Below, in pieces: positions 17,578-26,754 of a stretch of 64,000 nt of DNA. Below the pieces are notes generated by a model. The model was not told the DNA's origin. It worked only from the letters and a program-made list of their open reading frames with translations, and ran no database searches. Position 1 is the stretch's first letter. Each line of letters starts with the position of its first letter. The position numbers were made by a program, and so were the translations under genes. The stretch covers positions 124,001 to 188,000 of the forward strand of contig NQYJ01000003.1 of the NCBI GenBank assembly GCA_002285055.1. The letters are read 5' to 3'. Source of the DNA: Candidatus Izimoplasma sp. ZiA1 (GTDB lineage Bacteria > Bacillota_I > Bacilli_A > Izemoplasmatales > Izemoplasmataceae).

Positions 17578-18303
17578 ATGACATTTTTTGACTATACATC
17601 TTTAAATGATGAGGTTCAACACGGATTAACTTTGATAGAGAGAATTGTACCAATATTGATTCTTTTTATACTAATCCTTGCCATTTATAAACTTAAAAAT
17701 AAAATTAAAGATTTTAAAAACGAGAGCATAATTAGATACACAATAAGTGGTTTAATGTTCTTTGGAGAGTTAGCATTTATAATTTGGAACTATCTACATT
17801 CTCTAAATGGTGATGTAAGATTTATAACAACTTTGCCATTACAGCTTTGCAGTTATGCAATATGGGGGTTAGCAATAGCCTTAATAATTAAATCTGAAAA
17901 ACTATTTAACTTTTTATTTATTTTCGGAGTGGTAAGTGTTCTTGCTTTAATTTTCCCAAATCTAAACCATGGATTTGATTCTTTTAGATATTATCAACTA
18001 TATTTTAGTCATAGCTTGTTATTCGTAGCTTTAATCTACTTATATAAAGTTCATAATTTTTATCCAAAAAGAAAAGATTTAATAAATTCATTTATTTTAC
18101 TTCAGGGATTAATAGTGTTTAGTTTGATTTTAAACATTCTGTTTACTACCGACTTTTTGTTCATAGGTCCTGGAAATAAACCAATAGACTTTGCATGGGA
18201 TTGGCCTTACCATATTATTCAATATGAAGGGTTTATGGCAATACTATATTTTTGTTTTTATAAGTTGTTAAACAAAATTAAAAAGAATAAAGTGGTGATT
18301 TGA
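17578..18303 (+). CDS. YwaF/TIGR02206-family integral membrane protein
   Basis: 241 residues with six to seven membrane segments. The block LPLQLCSYAIWG and the later FSHSLLFVALIYL and DWPYHIIQYEGFMA match the TIGR02206 (YwaF, TP0381) family of unknown function. GGAGG lies before the ATG. It ends in TGATG, so its stop overlaps the start of the next gene; the two are probably co-translated. Confidence 0.8.
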   Translation: MTFFDYTSLNDEVQHGLTLIERIVPILILFILILAIYKLKNKIKDFKNESIIRYTISGLMFFGELAFIIWNYLHSLNGDVRFITTLPLQLCSYAIWGLAIALIIKSEKLFNFLFIFGVVSVLALIFPNLNHGFDSFRYYQLYFSHSLLFVALIYLYKVHNFYPKRKDLINSFILLQGLIVFSLILNILFTTDFLFIGPGNKPIDFAWDWPYHIIQYEGFMAILYFCFYKLLNKIKKNKVVI

Positions 18304-19457
18304 TGATTGAACATATGTTCTTAAAAAACTATAAAGCTTTTAAAAAAGAAACAATAGTTTTTGACAAGCATAATTTATTTACTGGTACAGATTCATCTGG
18401 TAAAACAACAATTCTAGAAGCCCTAGATTTATTTTTCAACAACAATTTAAACTACAACTGTATACGAGATAATAATAGCGATATTGTCATTGAACTATAT
18501 ATTAATGATAAACGTTATCGCAAGGTTTTTTCACCACCTTATTATCATATTAATTATGATCTTAGTATTGGTAGAATGTATGAAATAGCTGATTTAAAAT
18601 ATCTATATATTCAACAACATAATATTAATTACCCGAAACTTGTAAATGATATATATAATATTAATCATTCAATTTCGTTTGAAAACAATAAACACTTGGA
18701 TGATTTATTAGATAATATTGAAGTTTCTCAGAAACCGGTACTTTTTGAACAATTTAAAAGAGTTAACTTTTCTTTTAGAAACTTAAGATTAACGAGTGAT
18801 GAAATAACAATGTTACTCAAAAAGGTTAAGAACCCAAACACGATAATTGGGATAGATGTTATAGAAAACATTAATGTTTCAAGTTTAGATTTAGATGATT
18901 ATTTACAAACTATATACACTTCTAAATCTAAAAAGCACATACAAGCTTATAAATATAGTGTGCAAGCACTATATAAAGAGAATATCATTGCTGAGGTTGA
19001 TACGATAACTAAATCCGGAGTATCAACTCATGATAAAACAATGTTGCTAGTCGAAGGAAAATATGATGTTGCGTGGTTTGAAAAAGCTTTGAAAGTTCTA
19101 AATAAATTTGATCAGTACAGAGTAATCCCATGTGGTGGCAGTGGTAATATCAAATATATAGAAGAACAATTAGTAAAAGAAGGATTTAAAACAATAACAA
19201 TAACAGATGGAGATACATTAAAAAACACTGCTTTAAATAGAGAAATAATTGAGTTGTATGCTGATGTAAATTATATAAATAAAAGATTTAATACATCTTT
19301 CTCGCATATTCCAAAAACTAAGTTTGAGTTATTTAAAAAGATTTCTGTTAAAGACGATGTTGTTAAAAAAGTGCTAAGTGGGTGGGCTAAAAGGCATTTA
19401 ACACTCGATAACCAGTTTGTAAAAGAAGTAAAATATTTTCTTGAACAAAAAAAATAG
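18303..19457 (+). CDS. Compact OLD-like ATPase with TOPRIM domain
   Basis: 384 residues. An N-terminal ABC/SMC-type P-loop is seen: FLKNYKAFKKETIVF then GTDSSGKTT (residues 28-36). A C-terminal TOPRIM domain follows, with LLVEGKYD (Glu251), a GGSGNIKYIEE helix and DGD (302-304). This is the order of OLD-family nucleases, but the protein is short and has no clear ABC signature; IIGIDVIE (about 187-194) may be a degenerate Walker B. Possible roles are DNA repair or defence nuclease. The start is ATG 18303, overlapping the previous stop. Confidence 0.72.
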   Translation: MIEHMFLKNYKAFKKETIVFDKHNLFTGTDSSGKTTILEALDLFFNNNLNYNCIRDNNSDIVIELYINDKRYRKVFSPPYYHINYDLSIGRMYEIADLKYLYIQQHNINYPKLVNDIYNINHSISFENNKHLDDLLDNIEVSQKPVLFEQFKRVNFSFRNLRLTSDEITMLLKKVKNPNTIIGIDVIENINVSSLDLDDYLQTIYTSKSKKHIQAYKYSVQALYKENIIAEVDTITKSGVSTHDKTMLLVEGKYDVAWFEKALKVLNKFDQYRVIPCGGSGNIKYIEEQLVKEGFKTITITDGDTLKNTALNREIIELYADVNYINKRFNTSFSHIPKTKFELFKKISVKDDVVKKVLSGWAKRHLTLDNQFVKEVKYFLEQKK

Positions 19458-19478
19458 TCAGTAAGACTGTTTTTTTTA
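19446..19478 (+). terminator. Intrinsic terminator after the OLD-like gene
   Basis: A-run with AGTC, loop AGTAA, GACT and a T-run; the hairpin overlaps the end of the coding region. Confidence 0.75.
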
Positions 19479-19489
19479 TGACCATTACT

Positions 19490-19498
19490 TGCTATAAT
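19490..19498 (+). promoter_or_regulatory. Extended -10 element before the LURP-one-related genes
   Basis: TGCTATAAT, about 45 bases before the GTG start at 19544. Confidence 0.5.
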
Positions 19499-19543
19499 AA
19501 GAGTATATAGAAAGATAAACTCAGATAAGAAAAGGTGAATATA

Positions 19544-20011
19544 GTGAAATATTTCGTTGAGTGTAATAACATTTTCAACAAAAAAGATATCTACATCACG
19601 AGTTCTATAGGAGAAAAAATCTTTAAATTAAAAAAAAATAGACTAAGTAATATTAATAATGTTTCTGTATATGATAGTTCCAATAAACTTGCTTATAGAA
19701 TGAAAGTAAATCCTCTTAAACTTAAAAGTAGGTATGTGTTAACTAATAGAGATAAAGATGTAGTTTTCTATATTAATAAATCTCTTATTTATATTCATGA
19801 TTTATTCTTTAATGAGAAACGATATATTATTAAAGGAAGCATGTTCAAGATGAAGTTTCTTTTATATGATTACGATTCAGTTGTTTCGACTATTAGAGTA
19901 AAACGAGTTGATAGTAAAAGATATTTTGAAATTTCAGTTAAAGATGAACTGCCTGATGTTTTTGTTTTAGCGATGTTGTTTATTGCTCAAGCTATTAGAG
20001 AGTTAATATAA
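19544..20011 (+). CDS. LURP-one-related (LOR/YxjI-like) protein 1
   Basis: 155 residues, a beta-rich tubby/LURP-one-like fold ending in a hydrophobic helix (FVLAMLFIAQAIREL). It is a paralog of the next gene with the same layout. I chose GTG 19544 because AAAGGTG lies six bases before it; a GTG at 19535 is part of that ribosome site. Function unknown; the fold is related to phospholipid scramblases, so a membrane-surface role is possible. Confidence 0.7.
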   Translation: MKYFVECNNIFNKKDIYITSSIGEKIFKLKKNRLSNINNVSVYDSSNKLAYRMKVNPLKLKSRYVLTNRDKDVVFYINKSLIYIHDLFFNEKRYIIKGSMFKMKFLLYDYDSVVSTIRVKRVDSKRYFEISVKDELPDVFVLAMLFIAQAIRELI

Positions 20012-20022
20012 GGAGGTTTAAT

Positions 20023-20511
20023 ATGAGATTTTATATTAAGCAAAAAGTTTTCTCACTTAAAGACAAGTTTACAGTAAAAGATTTTAATGGTAATGATATA
20101 TACTTGCTCCAAGGAAAAATGTTTTCTTTGCACAATAAAATGCAGCTAATGAACATCGATGGTTCAACTTTACTTTTTGCACAGAAAAAACTGTTTAGAT
20201 TATTTCCAGAATACATTATCAGTAATCAACATAATGAAGATTTAGCAATAATTAAGAAAAAGTTTGGATTAAGACCGAAATTTGATATTACTGTAGTTAA
20301 CAAAGCATTAAAAGTTGAAGGTAGTTTATTTCAACATTCTTTTGATGTGATGGAGGATACAACCACTGTAGCTTCAATAAGAAAAAAAGTATTATCATTT
20401 GGAGATTCATACGAAATTGAAGTTTATGATGAGCAACACACTGAGTTATTGCTATTCCTAGTAATAATTATCGATCAAGTAATTCATGAACAAAAGAATA
20501 GAGGGAATTAG
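20023..20511 (+). CDS. LURP-one-related (LOR/YxjI-like) protein 2
   Basis: 162 residues. It begins with the typical LOR start (MRFYIKQKVFSLKDKFTVKD) and has repeated beta-strand pairs, with a C-terminal hydrophobic helix (LLLFLVIIIDQVI). AAGGAGG lies before the ATG. It closely follows its paralog, indicating tandem duplication. Function unknown. Confidence 0.8.
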   Translation: MRFYIKQKVFSLKDKFTVKDFNGNDIYLLQGKMFSLHNKMQLMNIDGSTLLFAQKKLFRLFPEYIISNQHNEDLAIIKKKFGLRPKFDITVVNKALKVEGSLFQHSFDVMEDTTTVASIRKKVLSFGDSYEIEVYDEQHTELLLFLVIIIDQVIHEQKNRGN

Positions 20512-20514
20512 ATT

Positions 20515-21150
20515 TTGATTTGTAAAATATGTAAAAATGAAACAAATAATTTTAACGATAAGTACAATGAAGTCACATACTCACATTGTCGAGTATGTGG
20601 CTTCATTTCTAAGGATGAACAACATTTAGTTGATAGTAAAAGAGAAAATGAAGAGTATAATCGTCATAACAATAATATTGATGACCATGGCTACACTAAA
20701 AGGTTTTATGAGTTGATTAACGATTATATTAGACCAAACACTAATGAAATAGATGTTTTGGAGTTCGGTAGTGGACCTAGTCCTGTTTTTTATGAAATTC
20801 TTTTATTAGAAGGTTATAAGGCAGAACATTATGACCCATATTATTATAAAAATGATTCTGTATTCAAGAAAAAATATTCAATCATAACTTCAGTAGAAGT
20901 AGTAGAACATTTTTATGATCCCCTATTTGAGTTTAGTAGACTTAAAACGCTTTTAAAAGAAGGTGGTTATCTTGTTATAATGACTAACTTTAGAACTATG
21001 AATATAGAAGCGTTTAACGATTGGTGGTATAAAAGAGACATTACCCATGTTTCCTTTTATAATGAGGATACCATGAAATATTTATCTGACCATCTTGGTT
21101 TTAAGATAGTGCAGACAAATCACAAAAACATAATCGTATTTCAAAAATAG
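20515..21150 (+). CDS. Class I SAM-dependent methyltransferase with zinc-ribbon N-terminus
   Basis: 211 residues. The N-terminus has two CXXC pairs (CKIC near residue 3, CRVC near 25) forming a zinc ribbon. The Rossmann methyltransferase part has VLEFGSGPSP (SAM motif I), then VEVVEHFYDP and LLKEGGYLVIMT. Such zinc-ribbon methyltransferases act on small molecules or glycans; the substrate cannot be told. The start is TTG 20515 with GAGGG nine bases upstream, three bases after the LOR stop, so it belongs to the same operon. Confidence 0.8.
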   Translation: MICKICKNETNNFNDKYNEVTYSHCRVCGFISKDEQHLVDSKRENEEYNRHNNNIDDHGYTKRFYELINDYIRPNTNEIDVLEFGSGPSPVFYEILLLEGYKAEHYDPYYYKNDSVFKKKYSIITSVEVVEHFYDPLFEFSRLKTLLKEGGYLVIMTNFRTMNIEAFNDWWYKRDITHVSFYNEDTMKYLSDHLGFKIVQTNHKNIIVFQK

Positions 21151-21167
21151 CAAGTGAGAGTGACCTT

Positions 21168-23504
21168 ATGAAGAAAGTCAAAATTGGTGTAAAAGACATT
21201 ATTGATTTTATTTACAGTGGTGGTGATTTAGTTAGTGAATTTAGGCTTAAGAAAAGAGCTCAAATTGGAACACTTGCCCATCAACACTTGCAAAATCAAT
21301 ATAATGATGAAGATGAAAAAGAGGTTTTTTTAGAAACCCTTTTTGATTATGAAGATTATTCATTACATATAACCGGAAGAATTGACGGACTTTTAAAAGA
21401 AAACGATAAGTATATAATCGAGGAGATTAAAAGCACTCATCTAAATCTTGAACAAATAAAAATTGATACAAGGATTGATTATTTAATGCAGGTTAAGATG
21501 TATGCATATATGTACCTTGTGAAGAATGATTTAAAAAGTGTGAATATACGATTAACCTATATATCAATAGATAATTACGAAACTAAATCTTTTGATAAAA
21601 GATTCAATAAAACACAACTGATTAAGTTTTTTGAAAAAACAATAACAGAATACACAAATTGGTTAAAAATATATGATGCTCATCAGGAAAGCAAACTCAC
21701 TTCTATAGAGGGTTTAACTTTTCCATTTGAAGATTTTAGAGAAGGCCAATACAAATTTATGGGTGCGGTATATCAAACATTAATTAAAGAGGATATATTG
21801 TATTCGATTGCACCTACTGGAATTGGAAAAACCATTGCTTCCATTTTCTCAGGACTTAAAACTATTAAAAATAAAAGTGAGAAGATATTCTATCTTACAG
21901 CAAAGAATGCTGGTAAGGAGATAGTAATAGAAACCATAAATCTACTAAAGCAAAACGGATTAAACATGAAAACTACAGTAATTAACTCAAAAGAAAATAT
22001 GTGTTTAATGGATAAGGTTGATTGTGATCCCGATATTTGTCCATATTCAAAAGGCTATTTTGAAAGAGAGAAAAAAGCAATAAGTGATATTTTTGTACAC
22101 ACTGATGTTTATACTAAAAACATTATAAAAGATTATGCAAAGTTTCATGACATCTGTCCCCACGAGTTTTCACTATCACTTTCAAATTATTCAGACTTAG
22201 TAGTTTGTGATTATAATTATGCATTTGATCCAAGAACACATTTAATTAGGTATTTTGATGATGAGTTTTACACACCCAAGCTACTAGTTGATGAGGCTCA
22301 TAATTTGATTGACCGCACTAGAAGTATGTATTCTGCAACAATTAATCTTAATACCTTTAAGGAATTGAAAAAAGTAATTAAAAGTATTAAACCTAGTCCA
22401 AGAGTACAGCTTAATAAATTAATTAAGTATGTTGAGGAGTTTTGCATGGAAAATGACCTTGATAAAGAACCTTTTTATTATACAGATGAACTTGATGTTG
22501 AAATACTGAAAATTGCAGAAAAACTTATGGTTAAACTTGAGCAGGTTATTTCTGAAAACAAAAAAATTCCAGCAAGAGATAAAATTTTGGACGCATATTT
22601 TGAGCTTATTGCGTTTACTAAAATCAGTGAGTATTATAATGATAAATATCGATTTATTGTTGAAAAAAATAAAGATGAGATTTCTGTTACTTTATCATGT
22701 TTAGATGCTAGTGAGTTTATTCTTGATACAATAAATAGAAGAGTTAGTGGGATTGTATTTTTTAGTGCTACTCTAACTCCTGTTGATTATTACTCCAAAC
22801 TTATTACTGCTGGAGCGGGAAAAACAATTAAAATAGATTCACCATTTAAACAAAGAAACCTTGGTCTTTATATAGTTGATGATATATCTACAAGATATAA
22901 AGATAGAATAAGAAGTATTGACCAGGTAATTGATGTCATATACGCTATGGCTGAAGCTAAAACTGGCAACTATATTGTCTTTTTTCCAAGCTATCAATAT
23001 TTAAATATGGTTTTAGAAAAATTCGATTGTGAATCTTACAACGTATTTGTGCAAAAAAGAAACATGAATATGCATAGTCGACAGGAAATGTTAAAATCAT
23101 TCCAAGAAAAAACAATTGAAACAAAAATAGGATTCTTTGTACTTGGCGGTAGTTTTAGTGAAGGAATAGATTATGTGGGCGATATGCTCAATGGTGTTGT
23201 AATTGTTGGAGTTGCGCTCCCACAATTTAATAAATTCAATGAGTTGTTGCGAAGCCATTTTGATGAAACATTTGGTGAGGGTTATGAATACTCATATACT
23301 TATCCAGGAATGAATAAAGTTATACAATCAGTTGGAAGAGTTATAAGAAGAGAATCAGATCGTGGTATTGCAATATTGATTGATGACAGATACACGAATC
23401 ATAAATATCGCAAGTTATACCCTGAAAACTGGAGTCATTACAAAGTGATAAATGATTCAACAAAGCTTCAAAACACAATAGAAAAATTCTTTAATGTTAA
23501 GTAG
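21168..23504 (+). CDS. PD-(D/E)XK nuclease fused to DinG/Rad3-type DNA helicase
   Basis: 778 residues. The N-terminal Cas4/RecB-like nuclease (about 1-175) shows GTLAHQHL, GRIDGLL, EEIKST and QVKMYAYMY, i.e. His, Asp, Glu-X-Lys and Q-X3-Y motifs. The helicase follows: Walker A APTGIGKT (215-222), four Fe-S cysteines (C279, C286, C291, C330), DEAH (375-378), FSATL, and motif VI QSVGRVIRR. Rad3/DinG helicases unwind 5'-3' and the Fe-S domain is typical. A joint nuclease-helicase role in repair or foreign-DNA processing is inferred. Confidence 0.87.
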   Translation: MKKVKIGVKDIIDFIYSGGDLVSEFRLKKRAQIGTLAHQHLQNQYNDEDEKEVFLETLFDYEDYSLHITGRIDGLLKENDKYIIEEIKSTHLNLEQIKIDTRIDYLMQVKMYAYMYLVKNDLKSVNIRLTYISIDNYETKSFDKRFNKTQLIKFFEKTITEYTNWLKIYDAHQESKLTSIEGLTFPFEDFREGQYKFMGAVYQTLIKEDILYSIAPTGIGKTIASIFSGLKTIKNKSEKIFYLTAKNAGKEIVIETINLLKQNGLNMKTTVINSKENMCLMDKVDCDPDICPYSKGYFEREKKAISDIFVHTDVYTKNIIKDYAKFHDICPHEFSLSLSNYSDLVVCDYNYAFDPRTHLIRYFDDEFYTPKLLVDEAHNLIDRTRSMYSATINLNTFKELKKVIKSIKPSPRVQLNKLIKYVEEFCMENDLDKEPFYYTDELDVEILKIAEKLMVKLEQVISENKKIPARDKILDAYFELIAFTKISEYYNDKYRFIVEKNKDEISVTLSCLDASEFILDTINRRVSGIVFFSATLTPVDYYSKLITAGAGKTIKIDSPFKQRNLGLYIVDDISTRYKDRIRSIDQVIDVIYAMAEAKTGNYIVFFPSYQYLNMVLEKFDCESYNVFVQKRNMNMHSRQEMLKSFQEKTIETKIGFFVLGGSFSEGIDYVGDMLNGVVIVGVALPQFNKFNELLRSHFDETFGEGYEYSYTYPGMNKVIQSVGRVIRRESDRGIAILIDDRYTNHKYRKLYPENWSHYKVINDSTKLQNTIEKFFNVK

Positions 23505-23580
23505 GTTTTGTATTGACCATCTTTTAAATGATTGGTTAATATTAATCATCATATTTTATACACAAATATCCAAAAAAATA

Positions 23581-23589
23581 TGGTAAAAT
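23581..23589 (+). promoter_or_regulatory. Putative extended -10 element for the APH kinase gene
   Basis: TGGTAAAAT, 18 bases before the ATG at 23608. A second candidate further upstream (TTGACC, 17 bases, TTAATA) is also possible. Confidence 0.35.
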
Positions 23590-23607
23590 AATAAAGGAGT
23601 GATTATT

Positions 23608-24609
23608 ATGGAAATGTATATGCGAGAAGCAATGACCGATTCAATTATAGATAAAGCAGTTGAGTTGTTTAAAATAGATTCGATAAATAAAGATAGCGCA
23701 AAAGGTTTTGAAAATTTTATATATACTGTGAAAAAAACAGATATTGAATATGTATTAAGATTTGTTCACAGTGATCATAGAGATTTTAATCAAATCCTTG
23801 CAGAAATTGAATTTATTGATTATTTACATAAAAACGGAGCTAATGTTGCTCAAATTATCAAATCAAAACGTAGAAAAATATCTGAAAAGATTACGATTGA
23901 TGATAACTCATATTTTACTGCCACTATGTTTGAAATGGCACCGGGAACTTATGTCAAAAGAGATGATGTTACACCCCATTTTCAAAAAATGTTTGGTGGT
24001 GTAGTAGGTAGACTCCATCGATTAACAAAAAATTATAAACCAAAACATAAAAGACCACATTGGTATGAGGATAGTTTATTTGTGAAGGCTAAAGATTATC
24101 TAAAAGAAGAAGATTATTTTGTTCTAGACAAATTAAATGAAGTAGTAGATACCATTAAAAAGCTGCCTAATGATAAGAACTCATATGGTTTAATTCATAC
24201 TGATCTACATTTTGGTAATATGTATTATCATAATGGGAGATTAATGATATTTGACTGGGATGATTCAGCTTATAAACATTTTATGAGTGATATAGCAATT
24301 ATAGTTTTTTATATGTTTGGAATGAATTATGATTTAGATGATAATCAAAAATCAGAGTACACTAGTGATTTCTTTGACAATTTCTGCTTAGGATATTTAG
24401 AGGAAAATAGTATGAAGTTTTCTTGGTTTGAACATTTAAATACTTTCTTAAAACTTAGAGAAATAATTTTATATATGGCTATTCATTTAGAAGGTGATGA
24501 GTTCATTAAAAATGAATGGTCTCAAAATTATATAAAGCATTATCGAGATAGAATTAAAAATGACATTCCATTTTTTGATTTAAATAAGGCTATTCATAAA
24601 AAACTTTAA
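23608..24609 (+). CDS. APH-superfamily phosphotransferase
   Basis: 333 residues of the aminoglycoside phosphotransferase/homoserine kinase-like fold. The catalytic loop is LIHTDLHFGNMYY and the metal-binding block is MIFDWDDS. It resembles RdoA/SrkA-like and homoserine kinase-type proteins more than resistance enzymes. The substrate is unknown. ATG 23608 is chosen because AAAGGAG lies eight bases before it. It appears monocistronic. Confidence 0.78.
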   Translation: MEMYMREAMTDSIIDKAVELFKIDSINKDSAKGFENFIYTVKKTDIEYVLRFVHSDHRDFNQILAEIEFIDYLHKNGANVAQIIKSKRRKISEKITIDDNSYFTATMFEMAPGTYVKRDDVTPHFQKMFGGVVGRLHRLTKNYKPKHKRPHWYEDSLFVKAKDYLKEEDYFVLDKLNEVVDTIKKLPNDKNSYGLIHTDLHFGNMYYHNGRLMIFDWDDSAYKHFMSDIAIIVFYMFGMNYDLDDNQKSEYTSDFFDNFCLGYLEENSMKFSWFEHLNTFLKLREIILYMAIHLEGDEFIKNEWSQNYIKHYRDRIKNDIPFFDLNKAIHKKL

Positions 24610-24730
24610 TAAAAAAAGTGAGTTTGGTTTAAATGTTCCACTTAATAAACAAATATAAAAATTAGGTTTATAATTTTTTATTAAAAAAATAAAATAAATG
24701 AAGACGATTTAAAATACTAAGAGGTGAATT

Positions 24731-25336
24731 ATGAAAAAAATATTTATAGTAATAACTAGTTTGATTGTATTAATTGCTATCTCAGGTCCGGTTTATGGAT
24801 TTATAAAGAATGCACTTCCTGAAAAAGTCTATAAGAAGCCGGTTGTTACAATCGTAGTAGAAGATTATGGGACAATCACAGTTGAATTAGATCCAAACAT
24901 TGCCAAGAACACAGTTGATAACTTTCTAATGTATGTGCAAGATAACGCTTATACAGGAACAACTTTTCATAGAGTTATTGAAGATTTTATGATTCAAGGC
25001 GGAATGGTTGATGTTTCTAAATGTCCTATCAAAGGTGAGTTTAGTGCTAATGGAGTAGAAAATAATTTGTCTCATGAAGCCGGTGTGATTTCTACAGCAA
25101 GAACAAATGATCCAAATAGCGCAACATCACAGTTCTTCATAATGCATAAAACAAACACAGGATTAGATGGTAATTATGCCGCTTTTGGAAAAGTAGTTAC
25201 TGGACTTGATATCGTTGATCAAATAGCTGTTGTGAATACTACTACATCTGATACTCCAGTGGAAGATGTTGTAATTTCAAGTATTACTGTTGATTTAAAT
25301 GGATATAAACCAGGAACTCCTAAATGTGCTAATTAA
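24731..25336 (+). CDS. Cyclophilin-type peptidyl-prolyl isomerase, membrane anchored
   Basis: 201 residues. An N-terminal hydrophobic segment (about 3-22) acts as signal or anchor, with no lipobox. The cyclophilin domain is complete: TTFHRVIEDFMIQGG, SQFFIMH and YAAFGKVVTG. It likely catalyses proline isomerisation in exported proteins outside the membrane. Two cysteines (in VSKCPI and at the C-terminus, PKCAN) could form a disulfide. GAGGTG precedes the ATG. Confidence 0.9.
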   Translation: MKKIFIVITSLIVLIAISGPVYGFIKNALPEKVYKKPVVTIVVEDYGTITVELDPNIAKNTVDNFLMYVQDNAYTGTTFHRVIEDFMIQGGMVDVSKCPIKGEFSANGVENNLSHEAGVISTARTNDPNSATSQFFIMHKTNTGLDGNYAAFGKVVTGLDIVDQIAVVNTTTSDTPVEDVVISSITVDLNGYKPGTPKCAN

Positions 25337-25337
25337 T

Positions 25338-25378
25338 TAAAAAAGATATAAGTTCTATTTTGAACTGTATCTTTTTTT
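25338..25378 (+). terminator. Intrinsic terminator after the cyclophilin gene
   Basis: AAAAAAGATA and AGTTC pair with GAACT and TATCTTTTTT around loop TATTTT, with a two-base internal mismatch and a long T-run. Confidence 0.85.
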
Positions 25379-25399
25379 ATTTTTACTATTTTTAGTATG

Positions 25400-25408
25400 T
25401 GTTATAAT
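25400..25408 (+). promoter_or_regulatory. Extended -10 element for the RdhA-like gene
   Basis: TGTTATAAT. Transcription would begin near 25415, which makes ATG 25425 the more likely start of translation. Confidence 0.5.
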
Positions 25409-25424
25409 AATTATGGGTGATTAT

Positions 25425-26507
25425 ATGAAAAAGTATGATGAAAGAAATACATTGTTTTCTCGAGTTTCTTTAATTGAAGGAACAAAAGAGTATAATGAGT
25501 ATTATAAAAACTTAGAAGACCAAAAAGAATTAGATGATCCTTTAAGAAACTTGCCTTTTAGAGATAAATTAAAAAAAGATCAAGATTATAAAAACATGTT
25601 TTACCCTTTAATTGAAAGTAATAAATATTTGATAAAAGACCTTTATAATAGAGTTCAAAAAACTGAAATTAAACCAAAAGTAAAATTACCACAAAATTTT
25701 ACTAATAATATTAAAGAAATAACTAAGTATTTTGGTGCGACTAATGTTGGAATTACTAAACTTACTGATAATTCTTATTATGAAATAGCTGGAGGATTAA
25801 CTGGTGCTCTAGGCTTCAATAATTATAACGAGAAAATTAAGAATAAGTATTCGACTGCGATTGTATATACCATAAAAATGGATAAAGAAATGATAAATAG
25901 AGCTCCTTTTTTTGAAGAACTCTTAGCTACTGAAAATGCGTATTACAAAGTAGCTAACACAGGATCTAGATTAGCCTTGTATCTTAAAAATATTGGGTAT
26001 GATGCGTTTTCAAATAATAGCGAGTATTACTTAGCTCCACTAGTGCCATTAGCCTATGATGCAGGCTTAGGCGAAATAGGCATGTGTAATCATTTAGTAA
26101 CAGTTGATAATGGTAATAATGTAAGATTAGGAGCAGTTTTTACTAATCTTGAGTTAGAAGCTGATCATCCTATTGACTTTGGATTAAACGCTTTTTGTAA
26201 AAGGTGTTCATTATGTATGATGAACTGTCCATCAAAAGCAATTACTCATAAAGAAAGAATTGTTAATGGAAGAAGATTCTTTAAATTTACTGACACAAAG
26301 TGTTTTAAAATGTGGACATCTTCAGGTACAGATTGTGGAATTTGCATAGAATCTTGTCCATTTACTCAAGGGGTATCAATTGAAGATGTTAAAAAAATGA
26401 AAGATGATCAAGATGTAATGGATGATATATTAGCAAAACATATAATAAAAAACGGAAGACGTAAGTTTACTAAAGGAGATTTACCAATAGTTAGGAGGGA
26501 CTCTTAA
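25425..26507 (+). CDS. Reductive-dehalogenase-like (RdhA/QueG superfamily) Fe-S protein
   Basis: 360 residues, cytosolic: no Tat signal or membrane segment. The C-terminal half follows the RdhA pattern: LGEIGMCNHLVTVDNG, VRLGAVFTNLELEAD, DFGLNAFC, then two [4Fe-4S] motifs (FCKRCSLCMMNCP and CFKMW...DCGICIESCPF). The family uses a corrinoid with two clusters for reductive dehalogenation or, in QueG, epoxyqueuosine reduction. No RdhB anchor is nearby, so a catabolic, non-respiratory role is possible. ATG 25425 (with GGTGA) is preferred; an in-frame ATG at 25413 lacks a ribosome site. Confidence 0.72.
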   Translation: MKKYDERNTLFSRVSLIEGTKEYNEYYKNLEDQKELDDPLRNLPFRDKLKKDQDYKNMFYPLIESNKYLIKDLYNRVQKTEIKPKVKLPQNFTNNIKEITKYFGATNVGITKLTDNSYYEIAGGLTGALGFNNYNEKIKNKYSTAIVYTIKMDKEMINRAPFFEELLATENAYYKVANTGSRLALYLKNIGYDAFSNNSEYYLAPLVPLAYDAGLGEIGMCNHLVTVDNGNNVRLGAVFTNLELEADHPIDFGLNAFCKRCSLCMMNCPSKAITHKERIVNGRRFFKFTDTKCFKMWTSSGTDCGICIESCPFTQGVSIEDVKKMKDDQDVMDDILAKHIIKNGRRKFTKGDLPIVRRDS

Positions 26508-26740
26508 TGACAATTGAAATAGATATTCATGGGATGGTTGAATATGACGCCATTAAATACCTAGAGAAAACTCTAGCTAGTTTAAATAAGGATGTTAGAG
26601 AAGTAATCGTAATCCATGGTTTTAATAAGGGGAATGTTCTTAAGGAAATGGTTAGAAACCCTAATAAATTAAGAAGTAAAAAAATAATTAAAAGAAAAAT
26701 TACTATGAATCAAGGTCAAACGATTCTAGTAATTGGTTAA
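26507..26740 (+). CDS. Small stand-alone Smr-domain protein
   Basis: 77 residues, almost all Smr domain: IDIHGM (the DxHG motif) near the start and VIHGFNKGNVLKEMVR, a variant of the HGKGTG loop. Smr domains bind or cut nucleic acids, often branched DNA or RNA on stalled ribosomes. Its ATG overlaps the stop of the RdhA-like gene (TAATG), so translation is coupled. Confidence 0.75.
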   Translation: MTIEIDIHGMVEYDAIKYLEKTLASLNKDVREVIVIHGFNKGNVLKEMVRNPNKLRSKKIIKRKITMNQGQTILVIG

Positions 26741-26754
26741 AAGGAGAAGATAGT

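Noticed and set aside
18303..23504. Gabija-like defence pair (OLD ATPase plus helicase)
   Set aside because: The helicase is DinG/Rad3 type, not UvrD-like GajB, and three unrelated genes lie between.
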